NCBI GenBank assembly: GCA_946479505.1 | Contig: CAMLGC010000005.1 | Location: 13,570-77,569 of the forward strand | Length of the DNA: 64,000 nt | Origin: an uncultured Sphingomonadaceae bacterium | GTDB lineage: Bacteria > Pseudomonadota > Alphaproteobacteria > Sphingomonadales > Sphingomonadaceae | Direction: 5' to 3' | Shown: piece by piece, positions 52,960 through 62,641 of the stretch | Numbering within the stretch: the first letter of the stretch is position 1 | Layout: each line of letters opens with the position of its first letter | Notes under the pieces: generated by a model | Database searches by the model: none | Seen by the model: the letters and a program-made list of their open reading frames with translations, nothing else | What the model was told of the DNA's origin: nothing | Translations under genes and position numbers: made by a program

Positions 52960-54107
52960 CACTGCGCTTCCGGGTCGGCGATGGGGCGCTCGCCCACGAT
53001 CGACAGCCCGTAGCCGTCGAGCCCGACCAACGTATGGTGCGTGTTGGTGAGCAGCACCATCTCCTCGATCCCGAGCTCGGTCAGAATCTGCGCGCCGACG
53101 CCATAGTCGCGCAATTCGTCCATGTCGGCGGGCTTGAGCTCGCCCGCCTTCGCCCGAACGGCGCGGGTGAAAGCGTCGCCGCGCTGGCTCGCGAGCAGCA
53201 CGACCACCCCCGCCCCTTCCGCGCCGATCATCTCCATCGACCGCCGCAGCATGTCGCCGCGCCCGCCGCCCTCGCCGAAAATGTCGCTGAACGGCGACAG
53301 CACGTGCATCCGCACCAGCGTGGGCTTCTCCGGATCGATCTTGCCCTTCACCAGCGCGATCTGCTCGGTGCCTTCGGCCTTGTTGAAGAAGGTGATCGCG
53401 TTCCAGTCGCCGCCCCAACGGCTGGTGAAGCGCGCCTCCGCGCGGCGCTCGACGAGATGGTCGTGGCGGCGGCGATAGGCGATGAGATCGCGGATCGTGC
53501 CGATCTTGAGGGCGTGGCGCTGCGCGATCGGCACGAGATCGTCGAGCCGCGCCATCGTGCCGTCCTCGTTCATGATCTCGCAGATCACCCCCGAAGGATT
53601 GAGCCCCGCCAGCCGCGCGACGTCGACCGCCGCCTCGGTATGGCCCGCGCGCACCAGCACGCCGCCGTCGCGCGCGACGAGCGGGAAGACGTGGCCCGGC
53701 GTCACGATCTCGTCCGCGCTCTTCGACGCGTCGATTGCGACCGCGATGGTGCGCGCGCGGTCGGCCGCCGAGATGCCCGTCGTCACGCCGTCGCGCGCCT
53801 CGATCGAGACGGTGAAGGCGGTCTCGTGCCGGGTCGCGTTCTTGCGGCTCATCAGGTCGAGTCCCAAGGCATCGACGCGTTGCTTGGTGAGCGCGAGGCA
53901 GATCAGCCCGCGCCCGTGCATCGCCATGAAGTTGATCGCGTCGGGGGTCGCCATCTGCGCGGGGATGACGAGATCGCCCTCGTTCTCGCGGTCCTCGTCA
54001 TCGACGAGGATGAACATGCGGCCGTTGCGCGCCTCGTCGATCAGCTCTTCGGGGCTGGAAAGGAAGCCGTGGCGCAGATGCGCGAGCTTGGGATTAGGAA
54101 TGGCCAC
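52959..54107 (-). CDS. RibBX: DHBP synthase fused to degenerate GTP cyclohydrolase II domain
   Basis: A 382-residue fusion. The N-terminal RibB domain is intact: [43 protein letters not shown] and [32 protein letters not shown]. It makes 3,4-dihydroxybutanone 4-phosphate. The C-terminal half has cyclohydrolase II layout, but the zinc Cys motif is missing: where CDC is expected the region reads [18 protein letters not shown]. This is the RibBX form described in proteobacteria, so GTP cyclohydrolase activity probably comes from ribA at the left edge. It overlaps ribE by 14 bases. Confidence 0.93.
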   Translation of the reverse strand: MAIPNPKLAHLRHGFLSSPEELIDEARNGRMFILVDDEDRENEGDLVIPAQMATPDAINFMAMHGRGLICLALTKQRVDALGLDLMSRKNATRHETAFTVSIEARDGVTTGISAADRARTIAVAIDASKSADEIVTPGHVFPLVARDGGVLVRAGHTEAAVDVARLAGLNPSGVICEIMNEDGTMARLDDLVPIAQRHALKIGTIRDLIAYRRRHDHLVERRAEARFTSRWGGDWNAITFFNKAEGTEQIALVKGKIDPEKPTLVRMHVLSPFSDIFGEGGGRGDMLRRSMEMIGAEGAGVVVLLASQRGDAFTRAVRAKAGELKPADMDELRDYGVGAQILTELGIEEMVLLTNTHHTLVGLDGYGLSIVGERPIADPEAQ

Positions 54108-54714
54108 GAACCTGCTCCATGCGGTGAAGATAGCGGGCGAGGACGTCGATCTCGATATTGACCGAACGGTTCAGCTCGAGCGCGTCGAAGGTGGTAACGG
54201 CGGCGGTGTGCGGGATGATGTTGAGCCCGATTGCGACGCGGCCGTCCTTGTCCTCGACCGAATTGACCGTGAGCGAGATGCCGTCGAGCGTGATCGAGCC
54301 CTTCGGCGCGACATAGGCGGCGATCTCGGGCCCGGCGGTGACCGTGAGGCGCGTCGAATCGCCGTCGTCGACAAGATCGCTCACCTCGCCCACGCCATCG
54401 ACATGGCCCGTGACGATATGCCCGCCCAGTTCGTCGCCGAGCCGCATCGCGCGCTCCAGATTGAGTCGGCGACCTTCGGTCCACTGACCCCGCGCGGTGC
54501 GCGATGCCGTTTCGGCCGAGACATCGACCGCAAACCAGCCTGGCCCTCCGGGAGCAGATTTGTCGACCACGGTCAGGCACACGCCCGAGCAGGCGATCGA
54601 CGCGCCCAGATCGATCGTGGCGGTGTCGTAGGCGGTCGCGATCCGCACGCGCAGGTCGCCGCGCTGCTCGACGGCGGTGATCGTGCCGATGTCGCTGATG
54701 ATTCCCGTAAACAC
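54094..54714 (-). CDS. ribE: Riboflavin synthase alpha chain
   Basis: A 206-residue enzyme that dismutates lumazine to riboflavin. Two similar halves: MFTGIISDIGTI...ACSGVCLTVVDKSA and GGHIVTGHVDGVGEV...GSITLDGISLTVNSVED. The start is GTG 54714, which overlaps the ribD stop as TAGTG; MFTGII is the invariant family start. Confidence 0.94.
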   Translation of the reverse strand: MFTGIISDIGTITAVEQRGDLRVRIATAYDTATIDLGASIACSGVCLTVVDKSAPGGPGWFAVDVSAETASRTARGQWTEGRRLNLERAMRLGDELGGHIVTGHVDGVGEVSDLVDDGDSTRLTVTAGPEIAAYVAPKGSITLDGISLTVNSVEDKDGRVAIGLNIIPHTAAVTTFDALELNRSVNIEIDVLARYLHRMEQVRGHS

Positions 54715-55712
54715 TATGCCGGCTCCCTGGCGCGCTCGTAAACCTCGAGCCGGTCGCTGCCAAGCGCGCGCGCGTCGACACGCCGCCAACGCCCGTGCGC
54801 ATCGGCGAGGTGAAGGAGACCGATCTCACCGAGCGCTGGCGTGCCGCCGCCGATCAGGATCGGCGCGCGATAGAGGAGCAGGCGATCGACCAGATCGACG
54901 GCGAGGAAGGAGGACGCTGTCGCGGCGCCTCCTTCGACGAGGAGGTGGTCGACATCGGGAAGAGCCGCAATTTCGGCTGGAGAGCCAATCCACAACGCGT
55001 CGTCGTCCCGGCTATCGCGGGAGTCGCGCGAGGCGAGGATGACCCGTCGGGGCGCGCGCTCCTCCAGTCCCGGCAACCGCACGTCGAGCCGGGGCCGGTC
55101 GGTTTCCCACGTCCCGCGCCCCACCAGGATCGCCTCGTGCCGCGCGCGCTCCAGGTGGGCGTGTGCCCGCGCGTCGCGGCCGGTGATCCACCGACTCTCT
55201 CCCGATGCAAGCGCGATGCACCCGTCGAGCGAGATCGCGAGCTTGAGCGTGACATACGGCCGACCCAGCGCCTGCCGCGCGAGGAAGCCCGCCATTGTGC
55301 GGCGCGCCTCCTCTGTACGAACGCCGGTCGTAATGTGGACACCAGCCGCGCAAAGTCGCGCGATTCCTGCGCCGTCGGTGCGCGGATCGGGATCGCCGAG
55401 CGCCATCACCACCCGCGCCACGCCCGCCTCGGCGAGCAGCATCGAACAGGCCGGCCCGCGCTCGCTGGTGTGGGCGCAGGGCTCGAGCGTCACATAGACA
55501 GTGCTTTCGCGCGCGGCGGCGCCCGCCTGCGTCAGCGCCATCGCCTCGGCATGCGGCCGTCCGCCGGGCTGCGTCCAACCGCGCCCCGCGACGCGACCAT
55601 CCTTCACGATCACGCAGCCGACATTGGGGTTGGGCGCGGTCTGCCCGCGACCGCGTTCGGCGAGCGCCAGGGCGACGCCCATCCACCGCGTATCGGCGCG
55701 CTTCTCGCTCAG
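54714..55712 (-). CDS. ribD: Riboflavin-specific deaminase/reductase RibD, proposed CTG start
   Basis: A bifunctional protein. The N-terminal deaminase has zinc ligands in GRPHAEAMAL and VTLEPCAHTSERGPAC; the C-terminal reductase has VTLKLAISLDGCIALASGES and HLLVEGGAATASSFL. The first ATG is at 55682, but the family normally has residues before the WMGVALALAERG helix. In frame upstream is SEKRADTRW, reached from CTG 55712, which overlaps the previous stop (CTGA), or from GTG 55721. I use CTG 55712 (332 residues). It heads the coupled ribD-ribE-ribBX-ribH run. Confidence 0.93.
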   Translation of the reverse strand: MSEKRADTRWMGVALALAERGRGQTAPNPNVGCVIVKDGRVAGRGWTQPGGRPHAEAMALTQAGAAARESTVYVTLEPCAHTSERGPACSMLLAEAGVARVVMALGDPDPRTDGAGIARLCAAGVHITTGVRTEEARRTMAGFLARQALGRPYVTLKLAISLDGCIALASGESRWITGRDARAHAHLERARHEAILVGRGTWETDRPRLDVRLPGLEERAPRRVILASRDSRDSRDDDALWIGSPAEIAALPDVDHLLVEGGAATASSFLAVDLVDRLLLYRAPILIGGGTPALGEIGLLHLADAHGRWRRVDARALGSDRLEVYERAREPA

Positions 55713-56056
55713 AGGCCCCACGCGTCGAGCTGATTGTCGAGTCGCTGGAAGGCCTCCTGGCGCTTCTTCCGAGCAGCCTCGATCTCGGCCATCCGCTTGG
55801 CCTTCTTCTTCATGTCGATCTTCTGCTGCGCCAGAATCTCGGCCTCGCTGCGATCGAGCGGCCATTGCTTCACATAGATGATGTGGCGCTTGTACGGCAT
55901 TTCGACCCGCGAATCCTTGTAGAAGCCCGCGATCAGCAGCGTCGTCAGCACCACTGCCAGCATCGCGAACAGCAATTGGTGCGGATGGCGCTGGACGAGG
56001 AATCGCCTGAGATCGCGATAGGCGCCGAGCGGCGAAAGGAAACGCAGGAGTCGCAT
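55709..56056 (-). CDS. Single-TM coiled-coil protein
   Basis: A 115-residue protein. A membrane helix lies at residues 28-45 (LLFAMLAVVLTTLLIAGFY), then a short loop. A Lys/Glu/Ala-rich coiled-coil helix follows (EAEILAQQKIDMKKKAKRMAEIEAARKKRQEAFQRL). No family is recognised. It lies between the TonB protein gene and ribD; its stop overlaps the ribD start. I see no link to riboflavin synthesis other than position. Confidence 0.75.
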   Translation of the reverse strand: MRLLRFLSPLGAYRDLRRFLVQRHPHQLLFAMLAVVLTTLLIAGFYKDSRVEMPYKRHIIYVKQWPLDRSEAEILAQQKIDMKKKAKRMAEIEAARKKRQEAFQRLDNQLDAWGL

Positions 56057-56110
56057 CGCGCTCCAAGATAGGGGCCCGGGGCGGCGGAGGCCAGCCCCGG
56101 GCGGGTCGGG

Positions 56111-56767
56111 TCAGTCGCGCAACACGAAGCGGATCGCCATGGTCTTCCAGCTTTCCTGCGGAATGCCGCCGCGCGTCGCGGGCGCGAACCGCCAGCGCGC
56201 GAGCGCCTGGCGCCGCGTCGTCTCGAAGAAAGCGTCGCTCGTCGCAGAGACCCGCTGCACCTCCTTGACGCGCCCATCCACCCCGATGCGCACCCGCACG
56301 ACGACGCGGCCCTGGTTGCCCGCGCGGCGCTCGGCGGCGGGATAGGCCGGCTGCAGTGCGCCGGCATAGCGCGGATCGATCTCGGCGCCGACGAGCGGCG
56401 GGGCGGGCGGCAGCGGATCGACCTTGACCGGCTCGGTGCCGGTGCCGCCGATCGTGCCGACAGACGGGCCGATGTCGACGAGGATCGGCCCCGGTGTCGG
56501 CGGCGTCACGTCGATGACGGGCTTTTCGACGAGGTCGATATGCTCAGGCGCCGGATTGGCCCTTGGCTGCGGTTGCGGAGTGGGCAGCGGCTCGGGCGGG
56601 GGCGGCTCCGGTACCGAGAAGATGTCGATCGCGGTCGGCGGCTTCAGCCGTTCGATCACCGGCGCCGAGAAGATCAGCGCGCCGACCACCGCGCCGTTGA
56701 TGGCGATCGCCAATCCCATGCTGCCGGATTTGAACCGTTTCGAGCTCGCATACCGATCCGCGTACAT
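56111..56767 (-). CDS. TonB family energy transducer
   Basis: A 218-residue TonB protein that transmits proton-motive force to outer-membrane receptors. There is an N-terminal helix (LAIAINGAVVGALIFSAPVI) and a Pro/Glu-rich periplasmic stretch (VPEPPPPEPLPTPQPQPRANPAP). The C-terminal domain has YPAAERRAGNQGRVVVRVRIGVDGRVKEVQRVSATSDAFFETTRRQALARWRFAPA. ATG 56767 starts it. exbB/exbD are not in the window. Confidence 0.93.
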   Translation of the reverse strand: MYADRYASSKRFKSGSMGLAIAINGAVVGALIFSAPVIERLKPPTAIDIFSVPEPPPPEPLPTPQPQPRANPAPEHIDLVEKPVIDVTPPTPGPILVDIGPSVGTIGGTGTEPVKVDPLPPAPPLVGAEIDPRYAGALQPAYPAAERRAGNQGRVVVRVRIGVDGRVKEVQRVSATSDAFFETTRRQALARWRFAPATRGGIPQESWKTMAIRFVLRD

Positions 56768-56905
56768 CTGCCTCTCCTTCGCATTGCCTGCTTGGACGCG
56801 GCGCGCTTCTTGGGCGTCGACCGCTGGCGATGATACAACATATCCAGCGCGACAGGAAGAAGCTTTAACGGGTGCGGGCGAAGCCCACGAGCCGCCCCGG
56901 GCGAA

Positions 56906-58234
56906 TCAGAGGCTGCCGAGTCGCTCCAGCGCGCGCTTGCGGCCGATGAGGGGGAGGAGCTGCGCCATGTCGGGTCCCGAGTCGCGCCCCGTGAGCGCGC
57001 GGCGCAGCGGCAGGAACAGCGCCTTGCCCTTGCGCCCGGTGCTCTCCTTGAGAGCGCCCGTCAGCGCATGCCAGGGGTCGCCCGACCAGTCGATCGTCTC
57101 GGCGGCCGCACGCGCTTCGGTAAGGAAAATCCGGTCTTCTTCGGCCGCGGCCGGTTCGACCGGTCCTTCGATCACGTGCCACCAATCGGCGGCATCGGAA
57201 AGTCGGGCGAGGTTCGGCCGCACCGCTTCCCACGCCGCTTCGTCCATCCCCGCGGGCAGCGCTTCGGCCACGCGCGGATAGGAAAGCTGGTGGACGATCC
57301 GGGTGCTGAGCGCGGCGAGCTCGCCTTCGTCGAACCGCGCCGGCGCCCGGCCGAAGCGGGCGAAATCGAAACTCTCGACCAGCGGCTCGACGTCGACGAC
57401 CGCTTCGACCGGATCGCTCGTCCCGATCCGTGCAAGCAGCGCGACCACCGCCTCGGGCTCGATGCCTGCTTCCCGGAACGATTCGATCCCCACCGAACCC
57501 AGCCGCTTCGACAGCTTGCCTTCGCTCCCGACCAGCAGCGCTTCGTGCGCGAAGGCGGGAGGCGCCGCGCCCATCGCCTCGAACATCTGTAGCTGTAGCG
57601 CGGTGTTCGAAACATGGTCCTCGCCGCGCACGACATGGGTGATGCCCATGTCGATATCGTCGATCGCAGAAGGCAGCATGTAGAGCCACGACCCGTCGGC
57701 GCGGCGCACCACGGGATCGCTCATCGTCGCGGGGTCGACATGCTGGGCGCCGCGGATCAGGTCGTGCCATTCGATGGGCCGGTCATGGTCGAGCCGGAAA
57801 CGCCAATGCGGCGCCACGCCCTCGGCCTCGAATCGCGCCTTGTCGGCGTCGGAGAGCTTCAGCGCCGCGCGGTCGTAGATCGGCGGCAGCCCGCGCCCGA
57901 GCGCAATCTTGCGCTTGAGCTCCAGTTCCTGCGCGGTTTCATATGCAGGATAGAGCCGACCCGCGGCACGCAGTTCCTCGAACCGCGCCTCGTAAAGCGC
58001 AAATCGCGCCGACTGCCGCTCCTCCCTGTCGGGCACCAGTCCGAGCCAGCCGAGATCGTCCCGAATCGCCTCGACGAAACGCTCCTCGCTCCGTTCGGAA
58101 TCGGTATCGTCGATCCTGAGCAGGAATCGCCCACCCTCCTTGCGCGCCCACAGCCAATTGTGGAGCGCGGTGCGGATGTTGCCGACATGCAGCCGACCGG
58201 TCGGCGAGGGCGCGAAGCGGGTGATGACGGTCAT
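56906..58234 (-). CDS. gltX: Glutamyl-tRNA synthetase
   Basis: A 442-residue class I synthetase. The HIGH motif is in TRFAPSPTGRLHVGNIRTAL near residue 10 and the KMSKS motif reads EGKLSKRLG near residue 240. A helical anticodon-binding C-terminus follows. It may charge both tRNA-Glu and, with GatCAB, tRNA-Gln, as in other alphaproteobacteria with two gltX copies, so this could be either copy. It is divergent from prs, with 97 bases between. Confidence 0.95.
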   Translation of the reverse strand: MTVITRFAPSPTGRLHVGNIRTALHNWLWARKEGGRFLLRIDDTDSERSEERFVEAIRDDLGWLGLVPDREERQSARFALYEARFEELRAAGRLYPAYETAQELELKRKIALGRGLPPIYDRAALKLSDADKARFEAEGVAPHWRFRLDHDRPIEWHDLIRGAQHVDPATMSDPVVRRADGSWLYMLPSAIDDIDMGITHVVRGEDHVSNTALQLQMFEAMGAAPPAFAHEALLVGSEGKLSKRLGSVGIESFREAGIEPEAVVALLARIGTSDPVEAVVDVEPLVESFDFARFGRAPARFDEGELAALSTRIVHQLSYPRVAEALPAGMDEAAWEAVRPNLARLSDAADWWHVIEGPVEPAAAEEDRIFLTEARAAAETIDWSGDPWHALTGALKESTGRKGKALFLPLRRALTGRDSGPDMAQLLPLIGRKRALERLGSL

Positions 58235-58331
58235 GGCAGCGCTCTATCAGCCCTGCACGACGCGGCAATGCCCCCTTTTCGAGTCGGAACGCTCGGCCTA
58301 AGAGGCGCGCAGGACCGCGGGAGCACCACAG

Positions 58332-59267
58332 ATGAAATTGATGGCCGGCAATTCCAACCTGCCGCTCGCCCAGGCGATCGCCGACTATCTCGAGCTGCCG
58401 CTCACCCAGGCCAATGTGCGCCGCTTCGCCGACGAGGAGATTTTCGTCGAAATCCTCGAGAACGTCCGCGGCGAGGACGTGTTCGTGCTCCAGTCGACCA
58501 GCTTCCCCGCGAACGACAACCTGATGGAGCTGCTCATCATGATCGACGCGCTCCGGCGCGCGTCGGCCAAGCGGATCACCGCCGTCATCCCCTATTTCGG
58601 CTACGCCCGGCAGGATCGCAAGCCGGGGCCGCGCACCCCAATCTCGGCCAAGCTGGTCGCCAATCTCGTGACGACCGCGGGCGCCGACCGCGTGCTCTCG
58701 GTCGATCTCCACGCCGGGCAGATCCAGGGCTTCTTCGACATCCCCACCGACAATCTCTACGCCGCGCCCGTCATGTCCGCGGACATCAAGGCGCGCTTCG
58801 CCGATCACAATCTGATGGTCGTCTCGCCCGATGTCGGCGGCGTGGTGCGCGCGCGGGCACTCGCCAAAAGACTCGACAACGCCCCGCTCGCGATCGTCGA
58901 CAAGCGCCGCGAGCGCGCTGGCGAATCGGAGGTGATGAACATCATCGGCGAGGTCGAGGGCCGCTTCTGCATCCTGATCGACGACATCGTCGATTCGGCG
59001 GGCACGCTCTGCAACGCCGCCGCCGCGCTCAAGCAGGCGGGGGCGGCGGAGGTCGCCGCCTATTGCACGCACGGGGTGCTCTCGGGCGGTGCGGTGGCGC
59101 GCGTCGAGGGCTCGCAGTTGCGCGAACTCGTCATCACCGATTCGATCGGCAGCCACGAGGTGATCCGCGGATCGGATCGCATCCGCCACCTGACGATCGC
59201 GCCGCTGCTCGCCGAGGCGATCCGCCGCATCGCCGACGAAGCCTCCGTCTCAAGCCTGTTCGACTAG
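58332..59267 (+). CDS. prs: Ribose-phosphate pyrophosphokinase
   Basis: A 311-residue PRPP synthase that supplies PRPP to nucleotides, His and Trp. The ATP/Rib5P region has [23 protein letters not shown] and [22 protein letters not shown]. The PRPP-binding loop is [21 protein letters not shown] near residue 220. Its 3' end overlaps the end of the convergent PilZ gene by four bases. Confidence 0.97.
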   Translation: MKLMAGNSNLPLAQAIADYLELPLTQANVRRFADEEIFVEILENVRGEDVFVLQSTSFPANDNLMELLIMIDALRRASAKRITAVIPYFGYARQDRKPGPRTPISAKLVANLVTTAGADRVLSVDLHAGQIQGFFDIPTDNLYAAPVMSADIKARFADHNLMVVSPDVGGVVRARALAKRLDNAPLAIVDKRRERAGESEVMNIIGEVEGRFCILIDDIVDSAGTLCNAAAALKQAGAAEVAAYCTHGVLSGGAVARVEGSQLRELVITDSIGSHEVIRGSDRIRHLTIAPLLAEAIRRIADEASVSSLFD

Positions 59268-59584
59268 GCTTCGCTCAGCCGGACGATGTGATCGAACACT
59301 GCGGGGTGGAGGGGGCGCTCGAAGGCGCAACCGTAGCGGAAGCCATCGCGCCATGCGACCTTCGCCTCGAGCGCGGCGAGCCCCGGCAGCGTCAGCCACA
59401 CGGTATGGCCCTCCCACAAGGTGAAGCTCGTCTCGGCACGAAAGCCGCTGGTCGACAGATCGATCACGTCGATCTCGAACTTGGTGGTGCCGCGGTCGCG
59501 AAGCTGCGCCCGCAGCCGCACGGGCTTGCGCAAGGCGCGGCGATTGTTGTCGAGGCCGCCGGAGCCGGGATGCGTCGGACTCAT
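59264..59584 (-). CDS. PilZ domain protein
   Basis: A 106-residue single PilZ domain that probably binds cyclic di-GMP. The RxxxR motif is in [12 protein letters not shown] near residue 15 and the D/NxSxxG motif is [10 protein letters not shown] near residue 43. No effector domain is attached, so it acts by binding a partner. ATG 59584 is chosen; the frame is open to 59647. Confidence 0.9.
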   Translation of the reverse strand: MSPTHPGSGGLDNNRRALRKPVRLRAQLRDRGTTKFEIDVIDLSTSGFRAETSFTLWEGHTVWLTLPGLAALEAKVAWRDGFRYGCAFERPLHPAVFDHIVRLSEA

Positions 59585-59621
59585 CGGTACAGGACCCTGA
59601 AAACAAACGGACGCGACACGC

Positions 59622-60005
59622 TTAGCGGCGATCGGCGATCGCGCCAAGGTGTGCGGCCGCCCGCATCGCGACGATCGTCAGAGCCGCGACGAACCCCGCG
59701 AGCCCGAGCACCGCATAGGTGAGCGCTTGCAGCCATCTGGCGGTCTCCTGCGAGCCGCGCTTCTCGGCGGTTCGAGCCGGCCCGACACCAACATCCATCG
59801 ACGCTGCCGGTGTCGCTCGCTCGGCCGATGGGGTGGAGACGGCGCGCGGCGGTTCCGGCTCGATCGCGATCTCCACCTCGCCGCGTTCGGCATTGTCCGG
59901 GGCGGCCGGTGTCGAGACCGATACCAGCGACGCGACGATCGAGAGCGTCGCAAGCGTACTCAGGACGAGCACAAGCACGCGGCCGATCCGGTCGAGCGCG
60001 CTCAC
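59622..60005 (-). CDS. Two-TM hypothetical protein after crtZ
   Basis: A 127-residue protein: an N-terminal helix (IGRVLVLVLSTLATLSIVASLVSV), a Pro/Thr/Glu-rich middle (APDNAERGEVEIAIEPEPPRAVSTPSAERATPAAS) and a C-terminal helix (ALTYAVLGLAGFVAALTIVAM). No family is recognised. The start is GTG 60005, overlapping the crtZ stop (GTGA), so it is translated with crtZ. Confidence 0.7.
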   Translation of the reverse strand: MSALDRIGRVLVLVLSTLATLSIVASLVSVSTPAAPDNAERGEVEIAIEPEPPRAVSTPSAERATPAASMDVGVGPARTAEKRGSQETARWLQALTYAVLGLAGFVAALTIVAMRAAAHLGAIADRR

Positions 60006-60484
60006 CGCGCTGCCTCCCGCCGCGCTCGCAGCTCGGCCTTGAGCGCTTGCGCCGGCGGCGCAAAGAGGAAGCCGAAGCTCACCGTGCCGCGCTTGCTTTC
60101 GACCGCGTGATGGAGCCGATGCGCCTGGACGATGCGCTTGAAATAGCGCGAACGCGGCAGCAGCCGGTGCGGAATGCGCCGGTGGACGATCACGTCGTGG
60201 AAGCCGAAGTAGATTGCCCCATAGGCGGCGACCCCCGCACCGATCCAGATGCAGCCCGGCCACCAGCCGAGCCGGACACCGCCCAGGAGCAGCACGATCG
60301 ACGGGATCGCGAAGACCACCGCGTAGAGATCGTTTGCCTCGAAGCGGCCCGTGCGAGCGCGGTGATGGCTGGCATGAAGAAACCAGCCCGGCCCGTGCAT
60401 CACCCAGCGATGCGCGGCATAGGCGACCCCCTCCATCGCGATCACCGTTGCGACGAAAAGCAGAAGGCCGGCCAGGGGGTTCAT
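60002..60484 (-). CDS. crtZ: Beta-carotene hydroxylase CrtZ
   Basis: A 160-residue membrane di-iron hydroxylase that adds hydroxyls to beta-carotene rings to give zeaxanthin, the base of sphingomonad yellow pigments. Histidine clusters: AHRWVMHG, HASHHRA, FHDVIVHRR and AHRLHHAVE. There are four membrane helices. No other carotenoid gene is in the window. A small two-TM protein is coupled downstream. Confidence 0.93.
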   Translation of the reverse strand: MNPLAGLLLFVATVIAMEGVAYAAHRWVMHGPGWFLHASHHRARTGRFEANDLYAVVFAIPSIVLLLGGVRLGWWPGCIWIGAGVAAYGAIYFGFHDVIVHRRIPHRLLPRSRYFKRIVQAHRLHHAVESKRGTVSFGFLFAPPAQALKAELRARREAAR

Positions 60485-60783
60485 GTCCTCGAATATAGCG
60501 CTCGAAATCTCGATTGCACGGACCTCAACGCCTCCGGCGGAGCGGAGCCTTTACGAACACGCCCGCATGACGAAGGATGAGGTGCCGCTACGTTGCCGAG
60601 AAGGCACGATCTGTGAGGCCATCCCTGACGGGCGACACAAACCTCGCCGCCGGAGTGCATCCAAATCCTCCATATCGCACATCGTTCGCATTAGCATGAG
60701 CGCCTCTTTGGGGTGGATTCGCGCCTTCGCCTGTGCTTTAGCGCCCCGCGACTCCCCATCCCCGCGAAGGACAGGCATTCCCC
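60485..60783. other. 299-base gene-free region between crtZ and sucC
   Basis: A divergent intergenic region that must hold the promoters for crtZ and sucC. It is moderately less GC-rich than coding DNA. An imperfect GC hairpin lies near 60530-60550 (CTCCGGCGGAG). Short open frames here have no ribosome binding site or recognisable product. I see no riboswitch or other defined element. Confidence 0.5.
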
Positions 60784-61986
60784 ATGAACATCCACGAATA
60801 TCAGGCCAAGGAGCTGCTCGCGACGTTCGGCGTGCCCGTCCCCGCCGGCACTCCCGCGATGAGCGTCGAGGAAGCGGTTGAGGCCTCGAAGAAGCTGCCG
60901 GGGCCGCTCTACGTGGTGAAGGCGCAGATTCACGCCGGCGGCCGCGGCAAGGGCAAGTTCAAGGAATTGGGGCCTGACGCCAAGGGCGGTGTCCGCCTCG
61001 CGAAGACCGAGGAGGAGGTCCGCGCCGCCGCCAAGGACATGCTCGGCAATACGCTGGTGACGGTGCAGACGGGCGAAGCGGGCAAGCAGGTCAACCGCCT
61101 CTACGTCACCGACGGCGTCGACATCGCCAAGGAATTCTACCTCGCATTGCTGGTCGATCGCGCCACGGGCCGCGTCGCCTTCGTCGTCTCTACCGAGGGC
61201 GGGATGGACATCGAAACCGTCGCCCACGACACGCCGGAGAAGATCGCCACCTTCGACGTCGATCCCGCGACCGGCTTCATGCCGCACCACGGCCGCGCGG
61301 TCGCCGACGCGCTCGGCCTCACCGGCGATCTCGCGAAGCAGGCGCAACGCCTCGCGGGCAAGGTCTATGACGCCTTCCTCGGCACCGACGCCGCGCAGAT
61401 CGAGATCAACCCGCTCGCCGTCACCGACGACGGCAAGCTGATGGTGCTCGATGCCAAGGTCGGCTTCGATTCGAACGCGATGTTCCGCCACAAGGACCTG
61501 GCCGAACTGCGCGACGAGACCGAGGAGGACCCGGCCGAGCTCGAGGCGAGCAAATACGACCTCGCCTACATCAAGCTCGACGGCAATATCGGCTGCATGG
61601 TCAACGGCGCCGGGCTCGCGATGGCGACGATGGACATCATCAAGTTGAACGGCGAATTCCCCGCCAACTTCCTCGACGTCGGCGGCGGCGCCAACAAGGA
61701 GAAGGTGACCGCGGCGTTCAAGATCATCCTCGGCGATCCCAACGTGAAGGGCATCCTCGTCAACATCTTCGGCGGCATCATGCGCTGCGACATCATCGCC
61801 GACGGCATCGTCGCCGCGGCGAAGGAAGTGAACCTCTCGGTGCCGCTCGTCGTTCGGCTCGAAGGCACCAATGTCGAAAAGGGCAAGGAGATCCTCGCCA
61901 ATTCCGGCCTCGCGATCGTCCCGGCCAACGATCTCGGCGACGCCGCCAAGAAGATCGTGGCCGAGGTCCGTCAGGTCGCGGCCTGA
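60784..61986 (+). CDS. sucC: Succinyl-CoA synthetase beta subunit
   Basis: A 400-residue ATP-grasp subunit that with SucD converts succinyl-CoA to succinate in the TCA cycle. [20 protein letters not shown] starts it; [16 protein letters not shown] binds nucleotide; [19 protein letters not shown] and [16 protein letters not shown] are typical. No sucD follows; the next gene is a convergent DUF1311 protein and then etfB. In sphingomonads sucD is, to my recollection, kept with the oxoglutarate dehydrogenase genes instead. Confidence 0.97.
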   Translation: MNIHEYQAKELLATFGVPVPAGTPAMSVEEAVEASKKLPGPLYVVKAQIHAGGRGKGKFKELGPDAKGGVRLAKTEEEVRAAAKDMLGNTLVTVQTGEAGKQVNRLYVTDGVDIAKEFYLALLVDRATGRVAFVVSTEGGMDIETVAHDTPEKIATFDVDPATGFMPHHGRAVADALGLTGDLAKQAQRLAGKVYDAFLGTDAAQIEINPLAVTDDGKLMVLDAKVGFDSNAMFRHKDLAELRDETEEDPAELEASKYDLAYIKLDGNIGCMVNGAGLAMATMDIIKLNGEFPANFLDVGGGANKEKVTAAFKIILGDPNVKGILVNIFGGIMRCDIIADGIVAAAKEVNLSVPLVVRLEGTNVEKGKEILANSGLAIVPANDLGDAAKKIVAEVRQVAA

Positions 61987-62005
61987 TAGGGCGGACCGTT
62001 CGCGC

Positions 62006-62416
62006 TCATTCGGTCGCCCCCGGTTCTGGTAGAATCGGGGGCGTGCTGTCCATGTACCGGAGCCAATTTTGCCACACGGTGTGCGTCCGTTGATCGGTAA
62101 GGGCGATTTCGCACGAGAGGTTCATGGCCCCTCGGATCGTGCCTCCTTTCCAGTTTTCGTAAACCGTTGCGCATTCGATCGACCGATACGTTTCGAAAGC
62201 CTCCTGCGACGCCGTTATACCGAGTCGAACGGCCGCCTCTTCGTCGATGCGATGTCGGCCCAGAGCCGCCGTGAGATAACGATCGAGCCGCTGCTTGGAT
62301 TTCTCGAATTGCCCGGCGAGGCACGCATTGACGTCGGGCGTGGTAGCTCCTTCGCATGGGTCCGACGCCTCCAAGCCGATCGTGCCGGTCAGGCTCAGCA
62401 ATAGTGCGGCGATCAT
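62006..62416 (-). CDS. Exported DUF1311/LprI-type protein
   Basis: A 136-residue secreted protein. A signal peptide ([17 protein letters not shown]) leads to a domain with four Cys ([31 protein letters not shown]) in the DUF1311 (lysozyme inhibitor LprI N-terminal) order. Such proteins are periplasmic and of uncertain role. The base use is less GC-rich than that of sucC and etfB, between which it is inserted on the opposite strand. Confidence 0.8.
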   Translation of the reverse strand: MIAALLLSLTGTIGLEASDPCEGATTPDVNACLAGQFEKSKQRLDRYLTAALGRHRIDEEAAVRLGITASQEAFETYRSIECATVYENWKGGTIRGAMNLSCEIALTDQRTHTVWQNWLRYMDSTPPILPEPGATE

Positions 62417-62641
62417 GGCATTTCCTGCGGTTGTTCATCGATTGGCCAATCCCTATCGACGTTCCTCGTCAACGGATACGTCGCGGTTCCTTTTCGTTGG
62501 GCATGGCGAGAGGCAAGCGGGAATACCATTACGACGACGGGGGTTTCCATACCCGACTTGCGACACTGGCGTAAAATCGCCAAGGAGGCGCCACACCGCG
62601 CCCGGAAACGGCGACAAACAGACGAGCGGAGGACGCTGGAG

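Noticed and set aside
57614..59722. 702-codon plus-strand frame across gltX and prs
   Set aside because: It crosses two real genes on both strands and shows only Arg/Ala-rich low-complexity sequence.
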